NCBI RefSeq assembly: GCF_001644645.1
Contig: NZ_CP011390.1
Location: 1,612,001 to 1,676,000 of the forward strand
Source of the DNA: Flavisolibacter tropicus
GTDB taxonomy: Bacteria > Bacteroidota > Bacteroidia > Chitinophagales > Chitinophagaceae
Direction: 5' to 3'
DNA length: 64,000 nucleotides
The position numbers were made by a program, and so were the translations under genes. Below are positions 54,605-62,855 of this stretch, one piece after another; positions within the stretch are counted from its first letter, which is position 1; every line of letters begins with the position of its first letter. Below the pieces are notes generated by a model. The model was not told the DNA's origin and did no database searches. It saw only the letters and a list, made by a program, of their open reading frames with translations.

Positions 54605-55013
54605 TAAACCATTCAACAGCTAGTTCATAACCTTTTAATCCAAGGCCAAAAATACTGCCCACTGACTTGCCAGACACGTGAGACAACTTACGAAATTCCT
54701 CACGGGCATGCACATTAGAAATATGGACTTCAATAACAGGCGTTTTAATAGCAGCAATGGCATCACCGATAGCTACTGAAGTATGCGTATAACCGCCAGG
54801 ATTAATGATAATACCATTGTAATCAAAGCCCACCCGTTGAATTTCGTTAATGATTTCACCTTCAATATTGCTTTGGAAATAATGAATATGCACGTGCGGA
54901 TACTTGGTCTTTAATGACACCAGAAAGGATTCAAATGGCTGACTTCCATAAATATCAGTTTCGCGTTTACCTAACAAGTTCAAATTTGGACCATTAATGA
55001 TAGCAATGTTCAT
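54597..55013 (-). CDS. aroQ: Type II 3-dehydroquinate dehydratase
   Basis: 138 residues from the ATG at 55013. Family marks are NGPNLNLLGKRETDIYG (Tyr22 catalytic), INPGGYTHTSVAI (Asn71, His77) and VIEVHISN (Glu95, His97). It removes water from 3-dehydroquinate in the shikimate pathway and forms a dodecamer in known cases. Its start lies inside the end of the GNAT gene with a 20-base overlap, so the two are translationally coupled. It is the last gene of the run. Confidence 0.95.
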   Translation of the reverse strand: MNIAIINGPNLNLLGKRETDIYGSQPFESFLVSLKTKYPHVHIHYFQSNIEGEIINEIQRVGFDYNGIIINPGGYTHTSVAIGDAIAAIKTPVIEVHISNVHAREEFRKLSHVSGKSVGSIFGLGLKGYELAVEWFIR

Positions 55014-55554
55014 GTGCAATATTTAAGGTGTCTGTTGAAAGTAGACTATAAATTGATAAGCTAATGTAGTTCTCGTTTTTGATTTCACAATCACGCATGC
55101 ATCCCTCGTAGGTAAAACCCAGTCGTTTCAATACATTTTCACTGGCCGTATTACCTGTTTCTACTAGCGCTTCTATGCGATGGATTTTCTTTTTATGAAG
55201 AATGAAATCAATCATTACAGGTAGCACTTCTTGTATGATACCATTCTTCCAATATTGAGGCAGTAACCAATACCCTATTTCAGTCCGACTATGTTGCTTA
55301 TTATAATTGTTAAAGCCTATAGCCCCTACTCTTTCGCCTGTTTCCCTCTTTACGATCTTCCACCAGGTACCCGTTTCATTTACCTGCATATCCCTATAAA
55401 AATCCATTTGCGTTTCTACTGCTTCAAGTGTTTGATAGGATACACCATAAAAAGGTATCACCTGCGGATGACTAAGTCCTTCAAATATAAAAGCTTGGTC
55501 ATCTGCTATGATTTCATGCAGCAAAAAACGATCAGTAGTTAGTACTGGAAACAT
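54994..55554 (-). CDS. GNAT family N-acetyltransferase (RimJ/RimL-like)
   Basis: 186 residues from the ATG at 55554; a GTG four codons upstream is in frame but lies in a hairpin. The opening LTTDRFLLHEI, the acetyl-CoA region EIGYWLLPQYWKNGIIQEVLPV, and VETGNTASENVLKRLGFTYEG are typical. The acceptor is unknown. The start codon follows directly on the U-tract of the carA terminator, so expression may depend on readthrough. It overlaps aroQ by 20 bases. Confidence 0.87.
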   Translation of the reverse strand: MFPVLTTDRFLLHEIIADDQAFIFEGLSHPQVIPFYGVSYQTLEAVETQMDFYRDMQVNETGTWWKIVKRETGERVGAIGFNNYNKQHSRTEIGYWLLPQYWKNGIIQEVLPVMIDFILHKKKIHRIEALVETGNTASENVLKRLGFTYEGCMRDCEIKNENYISLSIYSLLSTDTLNIAHEHCYH

Positions 55555-55578
55555 AAAAAAAGTCACGCGGAGCGTGAC
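55555..55578 (-). terminator. carA terminator running into the GNAT start codon
   Basis: On the minus strand GTCACGC, a 3-base loop and GCGTGAC (55562-55578) are followed by seven T (55555-55561) and then the ATG of the GNAT gene. There is no base between U-tract and start. Confidence 0.82.
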
Positions 55579-55585
55579 TGTAAAT

Positions 55586-56689
55586 TTATGCTTTTGAATG
55601 CTTTTTGATCAAATCGATGAATTCATCAAAAAGGTAGCGGCTGTCGTGTGGCCCAGGAAAACTTTCCGGGTGGTATTGTACTGAAAAGGCCGGTTTACCT
55701 TTTACACGAATCCCTTCAATGGAGTTATCATTCAAGTTTACGTGTGTTATTTCAATATGCGGTGCATTGCGTACTGCTTCAGGGTCTACACCAAATCCAT
55801 GGTTTTGGGTAGTGATCTCACATTTACCAGTGATCAGGTTCTTTACTGGATGATTCATCCCTCTATGGCCATGGTGCATCTTAAACGTAGGAATATCATT
55901 TGCTAAAGCCAGCAACTGGTGTCCTAAGCAGATACCAAACGTTGGCTTCTCATCTTCCAACAAACCCTTTACAGTACCAACAGCATATTCCATAGAAGCT
56001 GGATCGCCAGGGCCGTTTGAAAGGAAATATCCATTAGCATTGAATGCTTTGATTTCCTCTAGCGGCGTCTTGGCAGGGAATACTTTTACATAGGCGCCAC
56101 GCTCCACCATACAATGCAGAATATTACGCTTAGTACCATAATCTAATACAGCTACACGTATTGGCGAAACAGGGTCTCCAATTTCATAAGGCACATTAGT
56201 ACTAACAATAGATGCCAACTCCAGACCCGACATATCAGGTACTTCTTCCAGCTTTTTCATTAATACTTCAGGATCCAGAATTTCAGAAGAAATAATGCAG
56301 TTCATGGCACCTTTGCTTCTTACTGCGGTAACAAGCGCTCTTGTGTCAATACCCTCAATAGCAACAATATTTTGACTCTTCAGATATTCATCTAATGAAC
56401 CTTGAGCTTGACGGCGAGAGAACAGCTCTTCCAGGTTTCTACCGATCAAACCCTTTATTTTAATGCTATCACTTTCTATATCCGCTTCATTTACCCCATA
56501 GTTTCCAATATGTACATTGTTCATGATCAAAACCTGACCATAATAACTAGGATCTGTAAATACTTCCTGATAGCCGGTCATACCAGTATTAAAGCAAAGC
56601 TCACCGCCTGTGGTACCAATAGCACCAAAAGCCTGACCTCGGCAAACCGTTCCATCTTCTAAAACTAAAAGGGCTTCTTTCTGTGACAT
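55586..56689 (-). CDS. carA: Carbamoyl-phosphate synthase small subunit
   Basis: 367 residues from the ATG at 56689. The frame extends 76 codons upstream, but that stretch is leader with a terminator in it. The N-terminal domain opens LVLEDGTVCRGQAFGA. The glutaminase domain has the nucleophile Cys254 (FGICLGHQLLALA), and the His/Glu pair is in VQYHPESFPGPHD. It supplies ammonia to CarB for arginine and pyrimidine synthesis; carB is not in the window. It follows rplQ after a terminator. Confidence 0.96.
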   Translation of the reverse strand: MSQKEALLVLEDGTVCRGQAFGAIGTTGGELCFNTGMTGYQEVFTDPSYYGQVLIMNNVHIGNYGVNEADIESDSIKIKGLIGRNLEELFSRRQAQGSLDEYLKSQNIVAIEGIDTRALVTAVRSKGAMNCIISSEILDPEVLMKKLEEVPDMSGLELASIVSTNVPYEIGDPVSPIRVAVLDYGTKRNILHCMVERGAYVKVFPAKTPLEEIKAFNANGYFLSNGPGDPASMEYAVGTVKGLLEDEKPTFGICLGHQLLALANDIPTFKMHHGHRGMNHPVKNLITGKCEITTQNHGFGVDPEAVRNAPHIEITHVNLNDNSIEGIRVKGKPAFSVQYHPESFPGPHDSRYLFDEFIDLIKKHSKA

Positions 56690-56760
56690 AGTGTTTAATG
56701 AATTGTGCAAAGAAAATTCGAATGTTTGGTTATATGAAAAAAAATCTACAAAATGAGCAT

Positions 56761-56795
56761 AAAAAAAGGCAAGATGAACAAACATCTTGCCTTTT
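56761..56795 (-). terminator. Terminator of the ribosomal operon (after rplQ)
   Basis: AAAAGGCAAGATG (56764-56776) with CATCTTGCCTTTT (56783-56795). The flanking A-run is a U-tract on the minus strand. Confidence 0.9.
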
Positions 56796-56816
56796 GTATC
56801 ATAGAACATGCAATCA

Positions 56817-57329
56817 TTAAGATGGTTGTTGTTCAGTTGCTTCAGGTTGAGCATCAGATGCTTCAGCTTCAGGAGCCGCATCAGTAGTAGCTTTCTTTTT
56901 AGCAGTACCACCAGCACGACGTGTTCTTTTAGCAGGAGCTTTCTTCTCTTCTTTACCTTTTCCGTAGATCTCGTTAAAGTCTACTAATTCGATCAGGGCT
57001 TGTTCAGCATTATCACCAGGACGAGTGCCTAATTTGATAATACGAGTGTAACCACCTGGACGACCGCCGATTTTCTCGATGATTGTTCCAAATAATTCTT
57101 TGATCGCTTCTTTGTCTTGCAAATAACTGAACACCACACGACGTTGGTGAGTAGTGTTTTCTTTTGCTTTAGTGATCAAAGGCTCAGCATAAACACGCAA
57201 CGCTTTAGCTTTAGCCAAAGTAGTTACGATTCTTTTGTACTGAATTAATTGGCAAGTCAAGTTGCTCAAAAGGGCCTCGCGATGCGCTTTCTTACGACCC
57301 AGGTTGTTGATTTTGTCTCCGTGACGCAT
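56817..57329 (-). CDS. rplQ: 50S ribosomal protein L17 with an extended C-terminal tail
   Basis: 170 residues. The first 120 or so are the L17 core ([29 protein letters not shown] at the end). The last 45 residues are a Lys/Ala/Arg-rich and then Glu/Ala-rich tail ([34 protein letters not shown]). Bacterial L17 is usually 115-130 residues. Such tails are seen in Bacteroidota and are probably disordered. It is the last gene of the operon, 106 bases after rpoA, and a terminator follows. Confidence 0.96.
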   Translation of the reverse strand: MRHGDKINNLGRKKAHREALLSNLTCQLIQYKRIVTTLAKAKALRVYAEPLITKAKENTTHQRRVVFSYLQDKEAIKELFGTIIEKIGGRPGGYTRIIKLGTRPGDNAEQALIELVDFNEIYGKGKEEKKAPAKRTRRAGGTAKKKATTDAAPEAEASDAQPEATEQQPS

Positions 57330-57435
57330 GACATTTGTTTTAATTCAGCTGCACCGTGTCAGGAATTGCAGCCTACTGTTATAAATAAAGTCCACAGACA
57401 ACTTTCGACAGTCGACTGTGGACTATTAAACTGAT
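57330..57435 (-). other. rpoA-rplQ spacer with an internal hairpin
   Basis: AGTCCACAG (57389-57397) pairs with CTGTGGACT (57416-57424) in this 106-base spacer. There is no U-tract, so transcription probably continues. It may mark an RNA-processing site. Confidence 0.45.
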
Positions 57436-58437
57436 TTAGAAATCATCTTTATCTACACCCAGCTTGCTCAGATCCATACCGAAGTGTAAACCTCTTTCGT
57501 TCAGAACCTGTTCGATTTCAGAAAGTGATTTCTGACCGAAGTTTCTGAATTTCATCAGGTCTTCTTGCTCGTATTGAACCAGCTCGCTTAAGCTATTGAT
57601 CTTAGCTGCTTTCAAGCAGTTGAAGGCACGTACAGAAAGATCCAAGTCTTCCAAAGGAGTCTTCAACACTTTACGCAGTTGTAAAGTTTGCTCGTCTACG
57701 ATATCTTCTTTCTTCTCTTCTTTGTTGTCGAAAGTGATATTTTCATCCGTAATGATCATCAGGTGCTGGATCAAAATACGGCTAGCTTGCTTAACAGCCT
57801 CTTCTGGGTGAATAGTACCGTCGGTAGTAACATCCATTACTAACTTTTCAAAGTCAGTACGTTGTTCCACACGGGTATTCTCAATGCTGTATTTTACATT
57901 CTTGATAGGAGTATAAATAGCATCTGTAGGGATAAAACCTAAAGCAGCGTCTTTTGGTTTGTTTTCCTCTGCAGGTACGTATCCACGGCCCTTACCAACA
58001 CTGATTTCAATATCCATCTTTGCTGAAGCATCTAACGTGCAGATCAACAATTCTGGGTTCATGATCTGGAAAGACTGAGTGCCTTCACCGATCATAGCAG
58101 CTGTAAATTCAGCTCTGTTCTTTATAGAAAGAGTGATCTTTTCAGACTGTACATCGTGGTCAACCACTTTTTTCAAACGAACTTGTTTCAAGTTCAAAAT
58201 GATTTCCACAACGTCTTCAGAAACACCTGGAATGGTAGCAAATTCATGCTCTACGCCTTCAATACGAACACCTGTAATAGCATAACCCTCTAAAGAGCTA
58301 AGTAATACACGGCGTAATGCGTTACCAATGGTAACACCGTAGCCTGGTTCTAACGGACGGAACTCAAACTGAGCTTCAAAATCCGTAGCTTTCTGAAGTA
58401 CGATTTTGTCAGGTTTCTGAAAATTTAAAATGGCCAT
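57436..58437 (-). CDS. rpoA: RNA polymerase subunit alpha
   Basis: 333 residues, a normal full length. The N-terminal domain has the FEFRPLEPGYGVTIGNALRRVLLSSLEGYAI region for dimerisation. The C-terminal domain has LDLSVRAFNCLKAAKINSLSELV and FGQKSLSEIEQVLNERGLHFGM for DNA and activator contact. It assembles the beta subunits and helps recognise promoters. It lies in the operon between rpsD and rplQ with unusually long spacers on both sides. Confidence 0.98.
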   Translation of the reverse strand: MAILNFQKPDKIVLQKATDFEAQFEFRPLEPGYGVTIGNALRRVLLSSLEGYAITGVRIEGVEHEFATIPGVSEDVVEIILNLKQVRLKKVVDHDVQSEKITLSIKNRAEFTAAMIGEGTQSFQIMNPELLICTLDASAKMDIEISVGKGRGYVPAEENKPKDAALGFIPTDAIYTPIKNVKYSIENTRVEQRTDFEKLVMDVTTDGTIHPEEAVKQASRILIQHLMIITDENITFDNKEEKKEDIVDEQTLQLRKVLKTPLEDLDLSVRAFNCLKAAKINSLSELVQYEQEDLMKFRNFGQKSLSEIEQVLNERGLHFGMDLSKLGVDKDDF

Positions 58438-58644
58438 TTGTTATTTCAGATTTAAAGGTTTAAAAGTTACCTAAGAGACTGAAGGAGAAGAAAGAGACAA
58501 GGAGAAACCCCCTCTTTTACTCTTTATCCTCTTTTATCCTCTTAGCATAGTGAAATTTAACTGATGACTTTTTCTAAGATACACTCTTTTGCAAGACATT
58601 ATACAAAAGAGAAAGTGATGAGTCTTAACTCATCACTTAATTTA
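58438..58644 (-). other. rpsD-rpoA spacer, 207 bases, with a perfect hairpin
   Basis: AAGTGATGAGT (58613-58623) and ACTCATCACTT (58628-58638) form an 11-base perfect hairpin with a CTTA loop just after the rpsD stop. The rest is purine/pyrimidine-skewed with no gene. It could be a weak terminator, a stabilising 3' end or a regulatory site. Confidence 0.5.
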
Positions 58645-59250
58645 TTACTTAGAATACAATTCGACGATCAGTTGTTCCTTGATGTTTTCTGGAACGTTTT
58701 CTCTTTCAGGATAAGTGATGAACGTACCTTGGAAAGAAGTTTCATTCCAATCAACCCAAGTGAATTTAGGATTACGGCCACGGATCTGGCTAGTAACCGC
58801 TGAATTATCTTTTGACTTTTCTTTCAAAGTGATAATATCACCTGGTTTTAATTGGAAAGAAGGGATGTTCACAACTTCGCCATTCACCATTACGTGTTTG
58901 TGGCTAACCAACTGACGAGCAGCTGGACGAGAAGGAGCAATACCCATACGGAATACAGTGTTGTCCAAACGGGCTTCCAATAATTTAATCAAGTTTTCAC
59001 CAGTAACACCTTTACGACGTGAAGCTTCTTCAAACGTCTTGCGGAATTGCTTCTCTAATACACCATAAGTGTATTTAGCTTTTTGCTTTTCACGCAACTG
59101 AAGGGCGTATTCACCCATGGTTTTACGCTTGCGCTGTGCACCATGTTGACCGGGAGGGTTGCTGTTTTTAGTCAACCATTTACCATTGCCTAAAATAGGC
59201 TCACCGAAAATGCGGGAGATTTTGGTCTTAGGACCATTGTAACGTGCCAT
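58645..59250 (-). CDS. rpsD: 30S ribosomal protein S4
   Basis: 201 residues, opening [19 protein letters not shown]. It has the [15 protein letters not shown] turn and the S4 RNA-binding domain [35 protein letters not shown]. It binds 16S rRNA early in assembly and in many bacteria represses its own operon. The zinc-binding Cys residues of some S4 proteins are absent, so this is the Cys-free type. Confidence 0.97.
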   Translation of the reverse strand: MARYNGPKTKISRIFGEPILGNGKWLTKNSNPPGQHGAQRKRKTMGEYALQLREKQKAKYTYGVLEKQFRKTFEEASRRKGVTGENLIKLLEARLDNTVFRMGIAPSRPAARQLVSHKHVMVNGEVVNIPSFQLKPGDIITLKEKSKDNSAVTSQIRGRNPKFTWVDWNETSFQGTFITYPERENVPENIKEQLIVELYSK

Positions 59251-59423
59251 GTTTGTTTATTTCATTTCCGCTTTTTAGAAACCGGTGCATTCATCGTTGA
59301 AAGCGGTAAAAATTAATGAAGCACCCTTTGATTAAATGAAACCGTTTGGCTCAATATGTTGAATGCGAAAGTTGAAAAGCGAAATGCGGAATTTCAAAAT
59401 CCGCATTTCACCCTTCGCATTTA
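59251..59423 (-). other. rpsK-rpsD spacer, 173 bases, nested inverted repeats
   Basis: Inner arms GAAATGCGGA (59381-59390) and TCCGCATTTC (59400-59409) are enclosed by outer arms AATGCGAA (59362-59369) and TTCGCATT (59414-59421). The outer arm ends two bases before the rpsK stop. The role is unknown. Confidence 0.5.
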
Positions 59424-59840
59424 TTAAACTCTTCTCTTCTTAGGAGGACGACAACCGTTGTGTGGTAAAGGAGTAACGTCTTTGATCATTACGATTTCAA
59501 TACCACTTTGAGATAAAGAACGGATAGAACCTTCTCTACCTGCACCAGGACCTTTTACATAAACGTCTACTCTTTTTACACCAGCGTCTAATGCTACTTT
59601 AGCAGCATCAGCAGCAGCCATTTGAGCAGCGTATGGAGTGTTCTTCTTAGAACCTCTGAAGCCCATTTTACCAGCGCTAGACCAAGAGATAACCTGACCT
59701 TGCTTGTTTGTTAAGCTGATAATGATGTTGTTGAATGTTGCGCTGATGTGTGCATCACCGTAAGCATCAACCTTTACAATTCTTTTCTTTGCGGCCGCTT
59801 TCGCGCTTTGTTGTCCTTTACCGCCTTGTGCTTTTGCCAT
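59424..59840 (-). CDS. rpsK: 30S ribosomal protein S11
   Basis: 138 residues. The conserved core is [54 protein letters not shown] and the C-terminal [13 protein letters not shown]. It lies in the platform of the 30S subunit. The N-terminal 20 residues are Lys/Ala-rich ([20 protein letters not shown]), common in this phylum. Confidence 0.98.
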   Translation of the reverse strand: MAKAQGGKGQQSAKAAAKKRIVKVDAYGDAHISATFNNIIISLTNKQGQVISWSSAGKMGFRGSKKNTPYAAQMAAADAAKVALDAGVKRVDVYVKGPGAGREGSIRSLSQSGIEIVMIKDVTPLPHNGCRPPKKRRV

Positions 59841-60034
59841 GTTTGAGGTAATCTTTACTTTAATTAATTCCTCCGACTAAGTCGAAAGACCCGAATCAAC
59901 CCTCCACCCGCACCAAGGGCATCCGTAATTGATTCAGAAAATCAGGTGCATATACAAAAAGCTACAAGCCGTAAGCTTCACGCTACAAGCAAATATTGCG
60001 TGCGGCGTAAAGCGTACAGCATGCAGCTATTTAT
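59841..60034 (-). other. rpsM-rpsK spacer, 194 bases
   Basis: Contains short repeats and inverted segments such as GCTACAAGC and GCATGCAGC-type words around 59960-60028. There is no gene and no clear promoter. Confidence 0.4.
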
Positions 60035-60415
60035 TTATTTCTTAGGCGCCTTCTTCTTACCAGCTACAGTACGACGTTTACCTTTACGAGTACGGCTGTT
60101 GGTTTTAGTGCGCTGACCTCTTACCGGTAAGCCTTTACGATGGCGAAGACCACGGTAGCAAGCGATATCTAATAAACGCTTGATACTCATTTGAACTTCT
60201 GAACGTAAAGCACCTTCTACTTTAAACTCTTCGTTAATAGTAGTACGGATGTTGTTCAGGTCCTCATCGTTCCACTCGTTTACTTTCTTGCTACGGTCAA
60301 TGCCGTGTTTGTCAAGAATATACTGAGCAGTAGAAGGTCCGATACCATAGATATAGGTAAGACCGATTTCGCCTCTTTTGTTTTTGGGTAAGTCTACACC
60401 GGCAATACGAGCCAT
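60035..60415 (-). CDS. rpsM: 30S ribosomal protein S13
   Basis: 126 residues, with the opening [20 protein letters not shown], helix-two-turn-helix [19 protein letters not shown], the conserved [21 protein letters not shown] and the basic tail. It sits in the 30S head and contacts the P-site tRNA and 50S. An 81-base spacer separates it from rpmJ. Confidence 0.98.
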   Translation of the reverse strand: MARIAGVDLPKNKRGEIGLTYIYGIGPSTAQYILDKHGIDRSKKVNEWNDEDLNNIRTTINEEFKVEGALRSEVQMSIKRLLDIACYRGLRHRKGLPVRGQRTKTNSRTRKGKRRTVAGKKKAPKK

Positions 60416-60496
60416 GTTCTATTTTAGATTTTAGATTTACGATTTTAGATTTCAGAAAGCAATCGCCAATCTGAAATTATCAAATCTGAAATTTGA

Positions 60497-60613
60497 TTAT
60501 CCTTGTCTTTGCTTGTAACGAGGGTTCTTCTTGTTGATAACGTAAAGTCTCCCTTTGCGACGCACGATTTTGCAATCGGCACTACGTTTTTTTATTGATG
60601 CTCTAACTTTCAT
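60497..60613 (-). CDS. rpmJ: 50S ribosomal protein L36
   Basis: A 38-residue frame from ATG at 60613 to TAA at 60497-60499. The protein reads [20 protein letters not shown], then [18 protein letters not shown]. This is the complete L36. Only one Cys of the usual zinc set (C-C-C-H) is left, so it is the zinc-free form. It lies 23 bases after infA and 81 before rpsM. Confidence 0.96.
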   Translation of the reverse strand: MKVRASIKKRSADCKIVRRKGRLYVINKKNPRYKQRQG

Positions 60614-60636
60614 AAAATTTGAGTTCTATCAGTTTA

Positions 60637-60855
60637 TTATTTATAACGGAAATTGATTCTTCCCCTCGTTAAATCATATGGGCTCATTTCAACGCCCACT
60701 TTATCACCAGGCAAAATCCGTATATAGTGCATCCGCATTTTACCAGAGATCGTTGCAATGATCTCATGGCCGTTTTCAAGCTTTACTCGAAACATTGCGT
60801 TTGACAATGCTTCTAAGATCGTTCCATCCTGTTTAATTAGCGGTTGTTTAGACAT
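60637..60855 (-). CDS. infA: Translation initiation factor IF-1
   Basis: 72 residues of S1/OB fold: [44 protein letters not shown], and [20 protein letters not shown]. This is full normal length. IF-1 occupies the ribosomal A site during initiation. It is the first gene of this unit, with its own promoter box just upstream and no secY or map ahead of it. Confidence 0.98.
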   Translation of the reverse strand: MSKQPLIKQDGTILEALSNAMFRVKLENGHEIIATISGKMRMHYIRILPGDKVGVEMSPYDLTRGRINFRYK

Positions 60856-60871
60856 ACTGATTTTGGGAGCG

Positions 60872-60879
60872 CAAAGATA
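60872..60879 (-). promoter_or_regulatory. Promoter box of the infA-rplQ operon
   Basis: TATCTTTG on the minus strand, about 17 bases before the infA ATG and just downstream of a terminator. It is the only visible promoter for the whole ribosomal run. Confidence 0.65.
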
Positions 60880-60896
60880 TAATAAATACTCAAAAA

Positions 60897-60938
60897 AAAT
60901 AAAAGAGGCTCTAAAATATCACATTTTGAGCCTCAATT
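60897..60938 (-). terminator. Terminator isolating infA from the gene upstream
   Basis: GAGGCTC and GAGCCTC arms, extended by AAAAT and ATTTT (60905-60938), are followed on the minus strand by TTTTATTTTTTTT. It ends the 134-residue protein gene. Confidence 0.85.
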
Positions 60939-60957
60939 TTACGTAAAATTAAGATTT

Positions 60958-61362
60958 TCAATGAATTATTGGCTTCTCCAACGGCACTTTTGTCATCTGC
61001 AAATAGTGATTTTGCAGTTCGTGCACGTACAAAGGCATATCAAAATGCCGTTTATCTTCCCGGTACCACATCTCCAAATGTGAGAAATCGCCCGGCTTTG
61101 GCGTCAATACCCGGAAAGGTCCACGCAGGTATTTTATCCCCTCTGGCACTTCCTGCCGTTCAAAACCCAGCTTTAGCAACTCGTCTTCGTTTAAGGGAAC
61201 CGGAAGGATCTGGTCAGGGGTAAACCAGAATTCTTGAACACCATTATCAATGCAAACCATGTCATCCTCGCGATCTACATCTGTTACAATGCCCTCTCTT
61301 TCAACGCCTTCATCCTTAACCCGTACAAAATCGCCAGGCTTTAAATCTGTGAGTTTTACCAT
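60958..61362 (-). CDS. Conserved hypothetical protein, 134 residues
   Basis: The first 55 residues resemble a small KOW/SH3-like beta-barrel (LKPGDFVRVKDEGVEREGIV, then MVCIDNGVQEFWFTPDQILP). The rest, with LGFERQEVPEGIKYLRGPF and FDMPLYVHELQNHYL, is not a domain I recognise. It is probably a cytosolic binding protein. It has its own terminator and is not part of the ribosomal operon although it lies just upstream. The role is unknown. Confidence 0.75.
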   Translation of the reverse strand: MVKLTDLKPGDFVRVKDEGVEREGIVTDVDREDDMVCIDNGVQEFWFTPDQILPVPLNEDELLKLGFERQEVPEGIKYLRGPFRVLTPKPGDFSHLEMWYREDKRHFDMPLYVHELQNHYLQMTKVPLEKPIIH

Positions 61363-61597
61363 AACCGTGTGTTTTTAGTTTTCCTAATTTAATCAAATAA
61401 CCCAATAATTACACCACAGTAATTGCTTTACCTAAGGATTTCAAGCCCCGCCTGACCGAAAACTGTTCCCTTTTCAGTTTATTAATTTGCTTACAGCATT
61501 CGTTGCATTGCTGCTAGTATTTGAAAACAATCGCCATTTGCCCCTCTTTTGTCCTAATTATTTTAATTATAAATACCATGTAATTCCTATTTATCCT

Positions 61598-61635
61598 GTA
61601 TATATCTCGTCTCTATATAGAGGCGAGATATATAC
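61598..61635. repeat. 38-base near-perfect palindrome
   Basis: The two 19-base halves meet at CTCTAT/ATAGAG (61611-61622). Only one pair (T610 with G623) is not Watson-Crick. It could form a cruciform, a strong RNA hairpin on either strand or a dimeric protein site. Confidence 0.8.
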
Positions 61636-61673
61636 GAGACATATACGAGTTATATACGGGTTATATACGAGAT
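61630..61673. repeat. 11-base tandem array, four units
   Basis: ATATACGAGAC, ATATACGAGTT, ATATACGGGTT, ATATACGAGAT, contiguous. The right arm of the palindrome also ends in the ATATAC word. The period matches the arrays at 24.2-24.3 kb. Confidence 0.8.
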
Positions 61674-61793
61674 ATTGCAGAATGAGGGAAGGCTAAAAAG
61701 ACTGATTATTTATCATTCGCCCCTTCTCTAGGCCAGCCTCTCTCAGTATCGTTTAATCGCTTATTTTTATTGACCTAAATCAAACCAACTGTC

Positions 61794-62672
61794 ATGAAAA
61801 AGGTCTGCTTGCTTTTGTTACCCCTTTTCCTGTCTTTCTTTTCTATTGCGCAGGATGAAATGGAAAAAGAATTTGCCCGCCTCACCAAGAACACTACTGG
61901 TGTTCCTTATGGCAATAACAAAGCCACAGGTAAGTACTACAACATTCGTGGTTTTAAGATGTATGCAGAAACTTATGGACAGGGAAAACCGCTTCTCATT
62001 ATTCATGGCAACGGAGGCTCCATTGGCAACTTTGTACATAACCTCCCCTATTTTTCTAAAAAATATAAAGTGATAGTAGCTGACAGCCGTGCGCAAGGCA
62101 ACTCAAAAGACCCTGCCGACTCCCTGTCCTACGAAATGATGGCTGATGATTATGCCGCCCTGCTAGACGCAATGAAGATCGATTCAGCCTATGTTATTGG
62201 ATGGAGCGATGGTGGCATAAATGGCTTACTGCTGGCAATGCGCCACCCTGAAAAGGTAAAGAAGCTAGCCATTACCGGTGCCAACCTTTGGCCAGATACT
62301 ACTGCCATATTCTCTGACATTGCAGAAATGCTGCAGCCAGCCTATACAGCCCTTAAAAACAAAGCCGATAAAAATGCCCAGGAGAAAGCGGGCTGGAAAC
62401 TAATGCGCCTGCTGGTGGAAGAACCACATATTACAACAGACGATTTAAAAACTATACAGGTTCCCACTTTGGTCATTGGCGGTGATCAGGATATTATTCG
62501 CCCAGCGCATACCCTTTTAATTGCCCAAAATATCCCGCAATCCTATTTATGGATACTACCCAATTCTGGTCACTCTACCCCAATTATTTATAAAGATGAG
62601 TTCAATAAGACGATTGACAACTTTTTCAGCAAACCTTATCGAAAGCTTACAGGAATTAGCCGTGCATTCTAA
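61794..62672 (+). CDS. Exported alpha/beta hydrolase
   Basis: A 292-residue protein with signal peptide MKKVCLLLLPLFLSFFSIAQ. The oxyanion region is IIHGNGGSIGNF, the nucleophile Ser138 is in VIGWSDGGING, the acid is in VIGGDQDIIRPAH, and the His is in PNSGHSTPI. It should hydrolyse an ester or similar bond in the periplasm; the substrate is unknown. It is a single gene between an intergenic repeat region and a terminator. Confidence 0.88.
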   Translation: MKKVCLLLLPLFLSFFSIAQDEMEKEFARLTKNTTGVPYGNNKATGKYYNIRGFKMYAETYGQGKPLLIIHGNGGSIGNFVHNLPYFSKKYKVIVADSRAQGNSKDPADSLSYEMMADDYAALLDAMKIDSAYVIGWSDGGINGLLLAMRHPEKVKKLAITGANLWPDTTAIFSDIAEMLQPAYTALKNKADKNAQEKAGWKLMRLLVEEPHITTDDLKTIQVPTLVIGGDQDIIRPAHTLLIAQNIPQSYLWILPNSGHSTPIIYKDEFNKTIDNFFSKPYRKLTGISRAF

Positions 62673-62695
62673 AACAACGAGTATAACATCTTCTT

Positions 62696-62724
62696 AAAGG
62701 GCTTTTCAAAAAGCCCTTTTTTAT
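62696..62724 (+). terminator. Terminator of the hydrolase gene
   Basis: AAAGGGCTT (62696-62704) with AAGCCCTTT (62710-62718), then TTTTATTT. Confidence 0.9.
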
Positions 62725-62855
62725 TTCCACCAGCTGGAAAATCAACTTTTCTATTTAATATTTTTTGGCCACATAGGGGTATAGGCGTTCTGAGTTGTTT
62801 TCCTAATAAAGTAGTTTTGACAAGCGCAGTATACCTTGCACACCACCAAAACACA

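Larger units (their letters stand above)
61363..61793. other. 431-base intergenic region with palindrome and tandem repeat
   Basis: No believable gene is seen. The notable content is a 38-base near-perfect palindrome (61598-61635) leading into a four-unit 11-base array (61630-61673). Confidence 0.65.

Noticed and set aside
56690..56917. 76-residue N-terminal extension of CarA
   Set aside because: It covers the rplQ terminator and part of the rplQ coding region, and CarA homologues begin at the ATG at 56689.
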